From the NCBI RefSeq assembly GCF_029633865.1, contig NC_079216.1:69669167-69733166 (forward strand): 64,000 nt of DNA, in the 5' to 3' direction. Shown one piece after another: positions 44,195-52,718 of the stretch. Origin of the DNA: Lampris incognitus. Its lineage: Eukaryota > Chordata > Actinopteri > Lampriformes > Lampridae. Position 1 is the stretch's first letter; every line of letters starts with the position of its first letter. A model generated the notes under the pieces. It saw only the letters and a program-made list of their open reading frames with translations, ran no database searches and was not told where the DNA came from. A program made the position numbers and the translations under genes.

Positions 44195-46876
44195 TTAAAC
44201 GTCATCATTGAGGCCTCCCGGTGCGGTCGTCCGGAGCTTGTGGATCCACTGTTTTTCCGCTCTCTTCCTCTGCCCCACGGTCCAGTGATCGTTGTTTTCA
44301 AGGCCAGAGATGATGAGGTGGGAGGAGGGGTGCGTTTGGAAGTGTGTGATTAGGGGGGTACGAAGTTTGCCTACCATGATGTTGTGTATGTGTTGTGAGA
44401 GTCGTGTATGTATCGAGTGTCGGGTTTCCCCAATGTAGTGTTTGTCGCAGAGGGTGCATGTGATGATGTAAACGACGTTTGTGGTGTTGACGGAGAATGA
44501 GCCCAAGGTGGGCATAGCTGTGTTGGTGTGTGGGTTGTGGATGTATTTTCTGTTTCTGTAGTGGTGTGCATATTGTAATTGGGGTGTGGGTCTGTGATCG
44601 GAGAATTGTGATTTGACCAGTATGTTGTGGAGGCTCTTGTTTTTTCTGTAAGCGGATATGATTTTATTGTTGTGGAAAGCCGGGTGCTGGGACTGTAGAC
44701 TGGAGAAACTGTTCTTTATGGCATGGTGGAGACCGGTTATTTTGTGTGAAAAGGTGGAGATGAGAGGTATGAAGTGCCGCGGCGGGGTAGGGTTGAGGTG
44801 TGAACTAATTGTGGCGGTGTGTTGTGGGCCCGAGCTGCCTCTCGCTACAGGGGGGTTGGGATGCAGGCCTTCATTGGGGAAGGGGGAAGAGTTAGGTTCA
44901 GGATAAGGACCGGGGGTAGGGTCATGGTTAAGTTTAGGGTTAGGATTAGGGTTGGGGTTATGGTTAGGGTTATGGTTAGGGTTATGGTTAGGGTTGGGGT
45001 TATGGTTAGGGTTATGGTTAGGATAAGGATGGGGTTGGGGGTGGTTAAGATCAGGATAAGGGTGGGAGGGGGTGTCAGGGCTGGGGTTTAGAGGATCCCG
45101 GCCTTGGTTCAGGTAGGGGGAAGAGGGTGGAGGCAGCTCGGATCTGGGAACCTGGGTTGGCGGGGGCTGGGGCCGATGGGGGGGTGAGCGAATGGGAACG
45201 GGAGGAGCCAAGGTGTTGCTTTTAATGGTGCGGAGGAAGCGTTTGGAGTAGCCTCGTTTACGGAGGCTTTTGAACAGAATGTGGGTGGCTGAGTGGAAAT
45301 CTGAGATGTCTGAGCAAATGCGATGGAAACGGATGAGTTGTGATTTGACTATGCCTTTGAACGTGTGTCTTGGATGGTAACTATATTTGTGTAATAGTGA
45401 GTGTGTGTCCGTTGGTTTGAAATAAACTTTGGTCTGGAGTGTTTTCTGTGTGGAGTCGAGTGGCCTGAAATAGACTGTGGTGTCCAGGAAGTTGATTTGT
45501 TCCGATTCTATGGTGTGTTTGATTTTGATGGAGGGGTGATGATTATTGAGAATGTGGATAAAGTCTGAGAATTGTGCCAGGTCGTGTGGCCAGATTCCGA
45601 AAATGTCGTCTAAAAACCGAAGGTAGAGGGTGGGTTTTAGGGGGCATTTGTCCAAGGCCTCTCGCTCCCATTCACTCATGTAGAGGTTGGCATAGGATGG
45701 TGCGAATCTCTGGCCCATGGCCGTCCCGGTCACCTGGAGATAATATTGATTATTGAATAGGAAGTCGTTGTTTTTCAGGCACAACTCTAGGAGTTGAAGG
45801 ATTTCCGCATCCGGTCGTGTGTCGTCCGGGTTGCGAGAAAAAACGGATGAGATGACTTGTAAACCCAGTTGTGTGTTAATATTGGTATACAGGCTATCAA
45901 CGTCAATTGTGAATAAATACGCGTTGGCGGGGACGGCCATGGAGCGGATGATTTCCAGGAAGTGGTATGTGTCTTTAATGTAGCTGGGGTGTCGGGTGGA
46001 GAGAGGGCCCAAGAAGTGGTCGATGTATTGGCTAATGTGGTAGGTGGCGCTATTGCAGTCCGAGACTATAGGGCGGCCGGGAGGAACCTCAAAGGGAACG
46101 GTCCAAGTTTGTGGCTCTTTGTGGATTTTTGGTAGGAGATAAAAATAGCGGGGTCGTGGGTTCTGTGGTCCGAATAGATAGTGTTTTTGTTTGGCCGAAA
46201 TGTATTTTTTGTTATGTAGCGATTGAATAATGGTCCGGATTTGAATTTGGGTCTGGGGTTGTATTGTATCGTCCAGGGGTCTATAGTAGGTGGTGTTGTT
46301 TAGCTGTCTGTTCGCCTCCAGTGAGTATTGTTGTCTGTCCATGATTACAATTTTGCTGCCTTTGTCTGCCGGTTTGATAATGATGTTGGGGTGATGGATT
46401 AGTTGTTTGAGCGCTGCGCGTTCGGCCCCCGGTAGGTTGTCTGGGACATCCGCCGGGGGACGATAGCGGCGTAGAGTCAGTCTATCTTGGAGGATGAGGT
46501 GTTGTGTTTCCGGGTCTAGGGTGGTGTTGTCCGGTTCCCAGGTGGACGGGTGGCTGAATTGTTTGTGTTGTCGTTGTTGTTGGGAGTCGGGATGGAAATA
46601 ATTTTTGAGTTTTAATCGTCTGTGGTAATTGTGTAGGTCCCTTTGAAGTTGCTCCCAGTCAAAGTTGGTGGGGCGTGGGATGAAGGTGAGCCCCCTCTCC
46701 AGGAGATGGCGTTGTGGTGTGGTGGGAGTGAACAATGTTGCCAGATTACAGATTTGTGATTCTGAATTCCAGACCAGGTCCCGATTGCGGTGTGTGTCCG
46801 GTCGTGGTTCTGGGGTGTGCTCGTCCCGTGCCCGGTTAGGCTTCAGGCCGACGTTAAATTTAATTGTTTGCACCAA
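44195..46876 (-). CDS. PLE ORF2, copy 1: RT, Pro-Asn linker, GIY-YIG (893 codons)
   Basis: The frame is intact through all domains: KPADKGSKIVIMDRQQY, motif A FTIDVDSLYTN, motif B GTAMGQRFAPSYANLY, motif C LRFLDDIFGIW, then INFLDTTVYF and FKPTDTHSLLH. The GIY-YIG region reads NVVYIITCTLCDKHYIGETR. The Pro-Asn tract (DNA about 44918-45026) is one of the shorter versions, with several His and a KL variant. Substitutions against copies 2-4 include FKGIVKSQL for FIGIVKSQL and WTVGQ for WTGGQ. As in the other copies the first codon shown is TTG, and no ATG precedes the RT domain. ORF1 in this copy is truncated, so expression would depend on a chance promoter. Confidence 0.85.
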   Translation of the reverse strand: MVQTIKFNVGLKPNRARDEHTPEPRPDTHRNRDLVWNSESQICNLATLFTPTTPQRHLLERGLTFIPRPTNFDWEQLQRDLHNYHRRLKLKNYFHPDSQQQRQHKQFSHPSTWEPDNTTLDPETQHLILQDRLTLRRYRPPADVPDNLPGAERAALKQLIHHPNIIIKPADKGSKIVIMDRQQYSLEANRQLNNTTYYRPLDDTIQPQTQIQIRTIIQSLHNKKYISAKQKHYLFGPQNPRPRYFYLLPKIHKEPQTWTVPFEVPPGRPIVSDCNSATYHISQYIDHFLGPLSTRHPSYIKDTYHFLEIIRSMAVPANAYLFTIDVDSLYTNINTQLGLQVISSVFSRNPDDTRPDAEILQLLELCLKNNDFLFNNQYYLQVTGTAMGQRFAPSYANLYMSEWEREALDKCPLKPTLYLRFLDDIFGIWPHDLAQFSDFIHILNNHHPSIKIKHTIESEQINFLDTTVYFRPLDSTQKTLQTKVYFKPTDTHSLLHKYSYHPRHTFKGIVKSQLIRFHRICSDISDFHSATHILFKSLRKRGYSKRFLRTIKSNTLAPPVPIRSPPHRPQPPPTQVPRSELPPPSSPYLNQGRDPLNPSPDTPSHPYPDLNHPQPHPYPNHNPNHNPNPNHNPNHNPNHNPNPNPNPKLNHDPTPGPYPEPNSSPFPNEGLHPNPPVARGSSGPQHTATISSHLNPTPPRHFIPLISTFSHKITGLHHAIKNSFSSLQSQHPAFHNNKIISAYRKNKSLHNILVKSQFSDHRPTPQLQYAHHYRNRKYIHNPHTNTAMPTLGSFSVNTTNVVYIITCTLCDKHYIGETRHSIHTRLSQHIHNIMVGKLRTPLITHFQTHPSSHLIISGLENNDHWTVGQRKRAEKQWIHKLRTTAPGGLNDDV

Positions 46877-47431
46877 TGTTGGAAGATATTGCGGGCTGTG
46901 GACGCTGTCCAGTGGAGGTTATCTTTTTCCGTGGTGAAGGTGTCATGTGGGATTTCTGCCAGGAAGGGGAGGTGTGTGGCTATGGTGTTGTTAATGATTT
47001 TCAAATTGTCCCGGTGGGTTGGCGGGAGCCGTGAGGAGTAATTTATAATGGGGAAGTAAATGTCTGCATTTGGGAAGGTGATTTTGGCCTGTCTATAAAG
47101 TGCTCTGAGCTGTTTTATGGAGGTTTGTTTTGCGTCCCGGTCCCTGTTGTTGAGGCCAATTGAGAATACCGCGATTTTGGTGTCCGGGTAAATCGGTGCC
47201 TTTTCGCATACTTTCAGAAAAGTATACAGCGTGGCTCCCGGATAACTGTCGAGTTGTATTTCGGGGTTGTGGTGAGGGGGGATCCTATTGATGTTTGAAT
47301 CACCAAGGATAATGATGGGTCTACGGGGTTTAAAATGCCAGGCTGTTATTTTAAGGTGCGCTCTCGCTATGTGGCAGGTGGGTCTGAATGGAGATTGGCG
47401 GAGGGGGGGTGTGCCCAGCACCCGGGCAAAA
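46843..47431 (-). pseudogene. PLE ORF1 C-terminal part (SGNH hydrolase), copy 1, 5'-truncated
   Basis: About 193 codons, from APGARH-like text after the truncation point through the whole SGNH domain (GDSN, GLNN, DNLH) to the stop. The domain is intact and differs from copies 2-4 at a few residues (for example WHFKP for WNFKP). The slippery heptamer is kept at 46855-46861. The protein lacks its N-terminal and helical regions because the element is cut at 47431. Confidence 0.85.
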
Positions 47432-47540
47432 GGTTAGGGTTAGGGTTAGGGTTAGGGTTAGGGTTAGGGTTAGGGTTAGGGGGTTAGGGTTAGGGTTAGG
47501 GGGTTAGGGTTAGGGTTAGGGTTAGGGTTGGGTTAGGGTT
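47432..47540 (+). repeat. Telomeric (TTAGGG)n tract
   Basis: About 110 bp of mostly perfect TTAGGG with three TTAGGGGG interruptions. It is the cleanest telomeric array in the window and lies between the 5'-truncated copy 1 and the complete copy 2. Its last units (TTGGGTTAGGGTTGGGGTTT) merge with the complement of the element's C-rich 3' end, so the boundary is within about 20 bp. Confidence 0.95.
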
Positions 47541-47565
47541 GGGGTTTGGGGTGTCGGTAATTGAC

Positions 47566-47571
47566 TTTATT
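47566..47571 (-). terminator. AATAAA poly(A) signal at the family A 3' end
   Basis: AATAAA in RNA sense lies 4 nt after the shared AGGCCAGTGCA motif and about 18 nt before the C-rich stretch CCCCAAACCCCAACCCTAAC. Cleavage at a usual distance would fall in the C-rich stretch. The same arrangement is at 44096-44101, 53396-53401 and 59246-59251. Confidence 0.6.
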
Positions 47572-47664
47572 TGCACTGGCCTACGGTGTCTGAACTAGTC
47601 CCCCCAATGGATAAAGATGGTTGTTGGCGGGTGCATGGACATGAGCAAACAGGGGCCGGCGTAA

Positions 47665-50397
47665 TTAAACGTCATCATTGAGGCCTCCCGGTGCGGTCGT
47701 CCGGAGCTTGTGGATCCACTGTTTTTCCGCTCTCTTCCTCTGCCCCCCGGTCCAGTGATCGTTGTTTTCAAGGCCAGAGATGATGAGGTGGGAGGAGGGG
47801 TGCGTTTGGAAGTGTGTGATTAGGGGGGTACGAAGTTTGCCTACCATGATGTTGTGTATGTGTTGTGAGAGTCGTGTATGTATCGAGTGTCGGGTTTCCC
47901 CAATGTAGTGTTTGTCGCAGAGGGTGCATGTGATGATGTAAACGACGTTTGTGGTGTTGACGGAGAATGAGCCCAAGGTGGGCATAGCTGTGTTGGTGTG
48001 TGGGTTGTGGATGTATTTTCTGTTTCTGTAGTGGTGTGCATATTGTAATTGGGGTGTGGGTCTGTGATCGGAGAATTGGGATTTGACCAGTATGTTGTGG
48101 AGGCTCTTGTTTTTTCTGTAAGCGGATATGATTTTATTGTTGTGGAAAGCCGGGTGCTGGGACTGCAGACTGGAGAAACTGTTCTTTATGGCCTGGTGGA
48201 GACCGGTTATTTTGTGTGAAAAGGTGGAGATGAGAGGTATGAAGTGCCGCGGCGGGGTAGGGTTGAGGTGTGAACTAATTGTGGCGGTGTGTTGTGGGCC
48301 CGAGCTGCCTCTCGCTACAGGGGGGTTGGGATGCAGGCCTTCATTGGGGAAGGGGGAAGAGTTAGGTTCAGGATAAGGACCGGGGGTAGGGTCATGGTTA
48401 AGTTTAGGGTTAGGGTCGTGGTTAGGGTTAGGGTTAGGGTTGGGGCTATGATTAGGGTTGGGGTTATGGTTAGGGTTAGGGTTGGGGTTAGGGTTATGGT
48501 TAGGGTTGGGGTTAGGGTTGGGGTTAGGGTTAGGATAAGGATGGGGTTGGGGGTGGTTAAGATCAGGATAAGGGTGGGAGGGGGTGTCAGGGCTGGGGTT
48601 TAGAGGATCCAGGCCTTGGTTCAGGTAGGGGGAAGAGGGTGGAGGCAGCTCGGATCTGGGAACCTGGGTTGGCGGGGGCTGGGGCCGATGGGGGGGTGAG
48701 CGAATGGGAACGGGAGGAGCCAAGGTGTTGTTTTTATTTTTAATGGTGCGGAGGAAGCGTTTGGAGTAGCCTCGTTTACGGAGGCTTTTGAACAGAATCT
48801 GGGTGGCTGAGTGGAAGTCTGAGATGTCTGAGCAAATGCGACGGAAACGGATGAGTTGTGATTTGACTATGCCTATGAACGTGTGTCTTGGATGGTAACT
48901 ATTTTTGTGTAATAGTGAGTGTGTGTCCGTTGGTTTGAAATAAACTTTGGTCTGGAGTGTTTTCTGCGTGGTGTTGAGTGGCCTGAAATAGACTGTGGTG
49001 TCCAGGAAGTTGATTTGTTCCGATTCTATGGTGTGTTTGATTTTGATGGAGGGGTGATGATTATTGAGAATGTGGATGAAGTCTGAGAATTGTGCCAGGT
49101 CGTGTGGCCAGATTCCGAAAATGTCGTCTAAAAACCGAAGGTAGAGGGTGGGTTTTAGGGGGCATTTGTCCAAGGCCTCTCGCTCCCATTCACTCATGTA
49201 GAGGTTGGCATAGGATGGTGCGAATCTCTGGCCCATGGCCGTCCCGGTCACCTGGAGATAATATTGGTTGTTGAATAGGAAGTCGTTGTTTTTCAGGCAC
49301 AATTCTAGGAGTTGAAGGATTTCTGCATCCGGTCGTGTGTCGTCCGGGTTGCGAGAAAAAACGGATGAGATGACTTGTAAACCCAGTTGTGTGTTAATAT
49401 TGGTATACAGGCTATCCACGTCAATTGTGAATACATACGCGTTGGCGGGGACGGCCATGGAGCGGATGATTTCCAGGAAGTGGTATGTGTCTTTAATGTA
49501 GCTGGGGTGTCGGGTGGAGAGAGGGCCCAAGAAGTGGTCGATGTATTGGCTAATGTGGTAGGTGGCGCTATTGCAGTCCGAGACTATAGGGCGGCCGGGA
49601 GGAACCTCAAAGGGAACGGTCCAAGTTTGTGGCTCTTTGTGGATTTTTGGTAGGAGATAAAAATAGCGGGGTCGTGGGTTTTGTGGTCCGAATAGATAGT
49701 GTTTTTGTTTGGCCGAAATGTATTTTTTGTTATGTAGCGACTGAATAATGGTCCGGATTTGAATTTGGGTCTGGGGTTGTATTGTATCGTCCAGGGGTCT
49801 ATAGTAGGTGGTGTTGTTTAGCTGTCTGTTCGCCTCCAGTGAGTATTGTTGTCTGTCCATGATTACAATTTTGCTGCCTTTGTCTGCCGGTTTGATAATG
49901 ATGTTGGGGTGATGGATTAGTTGTTTGAGCGCTGCGCGTTCGGCCCCCGGTAGGTTGTCTGGGACATCCGCCGGGGGACGGTAGCGGCGTAGAGTCAGTC
50001 TATCTTGGAGGATGAGGTGTTGTGTTTCCGGGTCTAGGGTGGTCTTGTCCGGTTCCCAGGTGGACGGGTGGCTGAATTGTTTGTGTTGTCGTTGTTGTTG
50101 GGAGTCGGGATGGAAATAATTTTTGAGTTTTATTCGTCTGTGGTAATTGTGTAGGTCCCTATGAAGTTGCTCCCAGTCAAAGTTGGTGGGACGTGGGATG
50201 AAGGTGAGCCCCCTCTCCAAGAGATGGCGTTGTGGTGTGGTGGGAGTGAACAATGTTGCCAGATTACAAATTTGTGATTCTGAATTCCAGACCAGGTCCC
50301 GATTGCGGTGTGTGTCCGGTCGTGGGTATGCTGGGGTGTGCTCGTCCCGTGCCCGGTTAGGCTTCAGGCCGACGTTAAATTTAATTGTTTGCACCAA
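47665..50397 (-). CDS. PLE ORF2, copy 2: reverse transcriptase, Pro-Asn linker, GIY-YIG endonuclease
   Basis: About 910 codons. Residues counted from the TTG at 50397: N-terminal region 1-160; KPADKGSKIVIMDRQQY at about 169-185; FYLLPKIHK about 246; PPGRPIVSD about 267; motif A TIDVDSLYTN with Asp326; motif B GTAMGQRFAPSYANLY about 385; motif C FLDDIFGIW with Asp424-Asp425; INFLDTTVYF about 462; FKPTDTH about 488. A Pro-rich linker with the Pro-Asn tract spans about 560-690. The GIY-YIG domain is at about 818-905, with VVYII, CTLC, HYIGET, RLSQH and a final EKQWIHKL. RT plus C-terminal GIY-YIG defines Penelope-like elements. No ATG occurs upstream of about residue 180, inside the RT, so translation probably comes by -1 frameshift from ORF1. 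The protein would reverse transcribe the element RNA. Confidence 0.93.
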   Translation of the reverse strand: MVQTIKFNVGLKPNRARDEHTPAYPRPDTHRNRDLVWNSESQICNLATLFTPTTPQRHLLERGLTFIPRPTNFDWEQLHRDLHNYHRRIKLKNYFHPDSQQQRQHKQFSHPSTWEPDKTTLDPETQHLILQDRLTLRRYRPPADVPDNLPGAERAALKQLIHHPNIIIKPADKGSKIVIMDRQQYSLEANRQLNNTTYYRPLDDTIQPQTQIQIRTIIQSLHNKKYISAKQKHYLFGPQNPRPRYFYLLPKIHKEPQTWTVPFEVPPGRPIVSDCNSATYHISQYIDHFLGPLSTRHPSYIKDTYHFLEIIRSMAVPANAYVFTIDVDSLYTNINTQLGLQVISSVFSRNPDDTRPDAEILQLLELCLKNNDFLFNNQYYLQVTGTAMGQRFAPSYANLYMSEWEREALDKCPLKPTLYLRFLDDIFGIWPHDLAQFSDFIHILNNHHPSIKIKHTIESEQINFLDTTVYFRPLNTTQKTLQTKVYFKPTDTHSLLHKNSYHPRHTFIGIVKSQLIRFRRICSDISDFHSATQILFKSLRKRGYSKRFLRTIKNKNNTLAPPVPIRSPPHRPQPPPTQVPRSELPPPSSPYLNQGLDPLNPSPDTPSHPYPDLNHPQPHPYPNPNPNPNPNPNHNPNPNPNPNHNPNPNHSPNPNPNPNHDPNPKLNHDPTPGPYPEPNSSPFPNEGLHPNPPVARGSSGPQHTATISSHLNPTPPRHFIPLISTFSHKITGLHQAIKNSFSSLQSQHPAFHNNKIISAYRKNKSLHNILVKSQFSDHRPTPQLQYAHHYRNRKYIHNPHTNTAMPTLGSFSVNTTNVVYIITCTLCDKHYIGETRHSIHTRLSQHIHNIMVGKLRTPLITHFQTHPSSHLIISGLENNDHWTGGQRKRAEKQWIHKLRTTAPGGLNDDV
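48400..48540 (-). repeat. Telomere-type repeat inside ORF2, read as (Pro-Asn)n
   Basis: On the plus strand this is GGTTAGGGTTAGGGTTGGGG and similar. In the ORF2 frame it reads CCT-AAC or CCC-AAC hexamers, hence Pro-Asn, with CAC/CAT (His) variants. Lengths differ between copies by whole hexamers: about 44918-45026 in copy 1, 54228-54362 in copy 3, 60080-60218 in copy 4, and short versions at 40855-40930 and 39925-39985. All keep the frame. Confidence 0.9.
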
Positions 50398-52640
50398 TGT
50401 TGGAAGATATTGCGGGCTGTGGACGCTGTCCAGTGGAGGTTATCTTTTTCCGTGGTGAAGGTGTCATGTGGGATTTCTGCCAGGAAGGGGAGGTGTGTGG
50501 CTATGGTGTTGTTAATGATTTTCAAATTGTCCTGGTGGGTTGGCGGGAGCCGTGAGGAGTAATTTATAATGGGGAAGTAAATGTCTGCATTTGGGAAGGT
50601 GATTTTGGCCTGTCTGTAAAGTGCTCTGAGCTGTTTTATGGAGGTTTGTTTTGCGTCCCGGTCCCTGTTGTTGAGGCCAATTGAGAATACCGCGATTTTG
50701 GTGTTCGGGTAAATCGGTGCCTTTTCGCATACTTTCAGAAAAGTATACAGCGTGGCTCCCGGATAACTGTCGAGTTGTATGTCGGGGTTGTGGTGAGGGG
50801 GGATCCTATTGATGTTTGAATCACCCAGGATAATGATGGGTCTACGGGGTTTAAAATTCCAGGCTGTTATTTTAAGGTGCGCTCTCGCTATGTGGTAGGT
50901 GGGTCTGAATGGAGATTGGCGGAGGGGGGGTGTGCCCAGCGCCCGGGCAAACGGTGTGGTAGGGGATAGCGGGTGTGTGGGGAGCCGATTGTCTATTTCT
51001 GGTGTCGCGGCCCGCGGACCGGGGTGGCCAGGCAGCGAGGCCCCACCATCTTGTTGGGTGGAGGGTTCAGAATGGGCTCTTGTTGCGGCCATATCGACCT
51101 TCTGCGTCCCGCTCATCATGGTTGTTTCACCCTTTTCACCCTGTGTTTTTTTGAGATGGCTGGGAGAGGTTTGCTGCCCAACCGAGCCGGTCCGCCCGCC
51201 GGGGAGATCTGTGGGGGATAGAGAGAGGGGAAGAATTGAGTCCTCCGTCGTTACGGCCACGTTAGACTCCCTGAGGGGTCCGTCCAAGGTGGTAGTCGCA
51301 AAGTCCGGGGTGGTGTGTGGTGGTGTTACTGTCTGGGGTGGCGCATGGACCTGAGCGTGGCTGTCCCGCAGGGCGGTCAGTGGTTTTAGCGGTCCGCTAC
51401 GGGGTTGGGTGGTGGGTGTTGGGGTTACTTGGGGTGTTGTGATGGGTAGTGGGACTGAGGAGGGCTGTGACGACTTTTTTGGCTGGTCTGCTGTTTGGCA
51501 GGTTGCCGTCGTCTGTGTGAGTGGTGAGTGTCGGTTTGTTGGGGCAATTGATGTGGGGCGGGCGATTTCTTCGGAGAGGGAAGCGCGTGGACCTAGGTAA
51601 AGTGAATATAGTTTGTATGGGGCCCTTGCCCTCGGTAGGGGTGGAAAGTCTTCTTCTGTCCCCCCTTGGATGAGTGGCCGAGATTGTGTATTTGCGGTGA
51701 GTGTGTGATGAGGGGGGGGAGGAGGAGGAGGGGGAGGAGGGGGGGGGCAGGGTTGTGGGTCGGCTGGTGTGCGATTGTGTGGGTGAATGTCTAAGATGTG
51801 TTCTACTGTGTGAATGGTATCCTGTTTGAGTTTTTGGCCATATTTCTTCCTAGCCCAACCAATAGCAATCCGGAGGGCTAAGGCATCTTTGGGTGTGTCA
51901 GTGAAGGTTGCCATAGTGGCCCGGTAATGTTCCTGTAAAATGGCCATGTTGTTTTCCATCCAGGAGATGGTGTTTTCTGCCACTCTGTTGTGTGTGTGTT
52001 GTGTGGGAGCTGCCGGTTTGATGAAGGCCGTGAGTTTGTTAACTTGTCTCATCATACCGGGGGGAAATGTTTTCGTGGCTATGGCCTCATCTATGACACG
52101 TTTGTGGTATGTGGCCTGAATGAGCCTATAATACCGTTTGCTGTTGTGTCTAGTTTCTGGGGTCGACGGCTGGATGGGTCTGTAGGTGAGTGGCTGCCGA
52201 GATTGTGTGCGTGTGCAAGGGTATCCGGTCCGCATGTGAGGCGGTGTGTGCGTGTGCGCGTGTACGCGCGCATGTCGTGATCTATGTGTTGGGTGTGTGG
52301 CGATGGACATGTGTGGTCGTGGATGGAAGTCGCGTGCGTGTGCTCTGTGTGTTGGCTGTCCGTTCATACCTGTTAACTCCAATGCGTCGGTCCGCTCCTG
52401 AAAAAAAGAAGAATTAGACTGGTGGCGGGCTCCTACCTCAGTACGCGCCGGCCCGGCGTCCCGGCCGCCGCCCCGGGCCCGGCCGCCGCCGAAACCACGT
52501 CCCCCGGCTTTCGTCGAAGTCTCCGACCGCGTGGACGTCTCCGGGCGAGCGGCCCAGCACGCCCCGGGCCGGGCGCGCGGCCGAGGAAAAGAGTCCCCCA
52601 CCGCCGTTTTGAAATTAATAATGTTGCGACAGCCAATCAT
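50364..52640 (-). CDS. PLE ORF1, copy 2: helical domain, Pro-rich region and SGNH hydrolase
   Basis: About 758 codons from the first ATG (52640); the frame is open a little further upstream to a TAA. The N-terminal ~90 residues are Arg/Gly-rich from very GC-rich DNA and may be non-coding; a second candidate start is the ATG at 52370 (MNGQPTH). Next is a His/Thr/Pro-rich stretch, then a helical region (RYYRLIQATYHKRVIDEAIA through MAILQEHYRATMATF and ARKKYGQKLKQD). A Pro12 run, a long Pro/Thr-rich linker, and a C-terminal SGNH hydrolase of ~160 residues follow. That domain has GDSN (Ser nucleophile), SYPG, GLNN and D-N-L-H (catalytic Asp/His). ORF1 probably packages RNA; the esterase role is unknown. 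It ends 34 nt inside ORF2. Confidence 0.85.
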   Translation of the reverse strand: MIGCRNIINFKTAVGDSFPRPRARPGACWAARPETSTRSETSTKAGGRGFGGGRARGGGRDAGPARTEVGARHQSNSSFFQERTDALELTGMNGQPTHRAHARDFHPRPHMSIATHPTHRSRHARVHAHTHTPPHMRTGYPCTRTQSRQPLTYRPIQPSTPETRHNSKRYYRLIQATYHKRVIDEAIATKTFPPGMMRQVNKLTAFIKPAAPTQHTHNRVAENTISWMENNMAILQEHYRATMATFTDTPKDALALRIAIGWARKKYGQKLKQDTIHTVEHILDIHPHNRTPADPQPCPPPPPPPPPPPPHHTLTANTQSRPLIQGGTEEDFPPLPRARAPYKLYSLYLGPRASLSEEIARPTSIAPTNRHSPLTQTTATCQTADQPKKSSQPSSVPLPITTPQVTPTPTTQPRSGPLKPLTALRDSHAQVHAPPQTVTPPHTTPDFATTTLDGPLRESNVAVTTEDSILPLSLSPTDLPGGRTGSVGQQTSPSHLKKTQGEKGETTMMSGTQKVDMAATRAHSEPSTQQDGGASLPGHPGPRAATPEIDNRLPTHPLSPTTPFARALGTPPLRQSPFRPTYHIARAHLKITAWNFKPRRPIIILGDSNINRIPPHHNPDIQLDSYPGATLYTFLKVCEKAPIYPNTKIAVFSIGLNNRDRDAKQTSIKQLRALYRQAKITFPNADIYFPIINYSSRLPPTHQDNLKIINNTIATHLPFLAEIPHDTFTTEKDNLHWTASTARNIFQHWCKQLNLTSA
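50376..50382 (-). promoter_or_regulatory. Predicted -1 ribosomal frameshift site A AAU UUA
   Basis: In the ORF1 frame the codons are TTA AAT TTA ACG TCG GCC TGA, so the heptamer A AAT TTA is in the canonical X XXY YYZ phase and lies 12 nt before the ORF1 stop. A -1 slip gives ATT AAA TTT AAC, exactly the ORF2 frame (TIKFNV). The same heptamer type is used at the Rous sarcoma virus gag-pol junction. It is conserved at 46855-46861, 56200-56206 and 62056-62062. I see only a weak GGC/GCC stem just downstream by eye. Confidence 0.75.
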
Positions 52641-52718
52641 CCGATCAAAGAAGTGGGAGCACAACTCTAATCGGAAAATTCCTTTTTAAAAAAAGAAGCG
52701 ATACCCGAGCGCATCGGA

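Larger units (their letters stand above)
44076..47431 (-). mobile_element. Family A copy 1: telomeric PLE, 5'-truncated inside ORF1
   Basis: In RNA sense the copy begins within ORF1 at 47431, has a complete ORF2 (44195-46876), a 3' UTR with the shared motif and AATAAA (44096-44101), and the C-rich end at about 44075. At 47431 the ORF1 sequence CCCGGGCAAA stops and AGGTTAGGGTTAGGG starts with no spacer. The promoter and hammerhead are therefore missing, so it cannot make its own full transcript. It differs from copies 2-4 by scattered substitutions and a shorter Pro-Asn tract. Confidence 0.85.

Noticed and set aside
49092-49274. Repeated plus-strand 60-91-codon frames opposite ORF2 (49092, 49387, 50183 and the equivalent places in other copies)
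   Set aside because: They occur in every copy only because the DNA is repeated, have no motifs, and lie opposite conserved RT sequence.
50397-50397. UUG as a true initiation codon for ORF2
   Set aside because: The position is only the first near-cognate codon in the frame. The in-phase slippery heptamer and absence of any AUG make frameshifting the better explanation, though UUG use is not excluded.
52091-52670. Plus-strand GC-rich frames opposite the ORF1 start
   Set aside because: High GC content removes stops in several frames; no domain or start context supports them.
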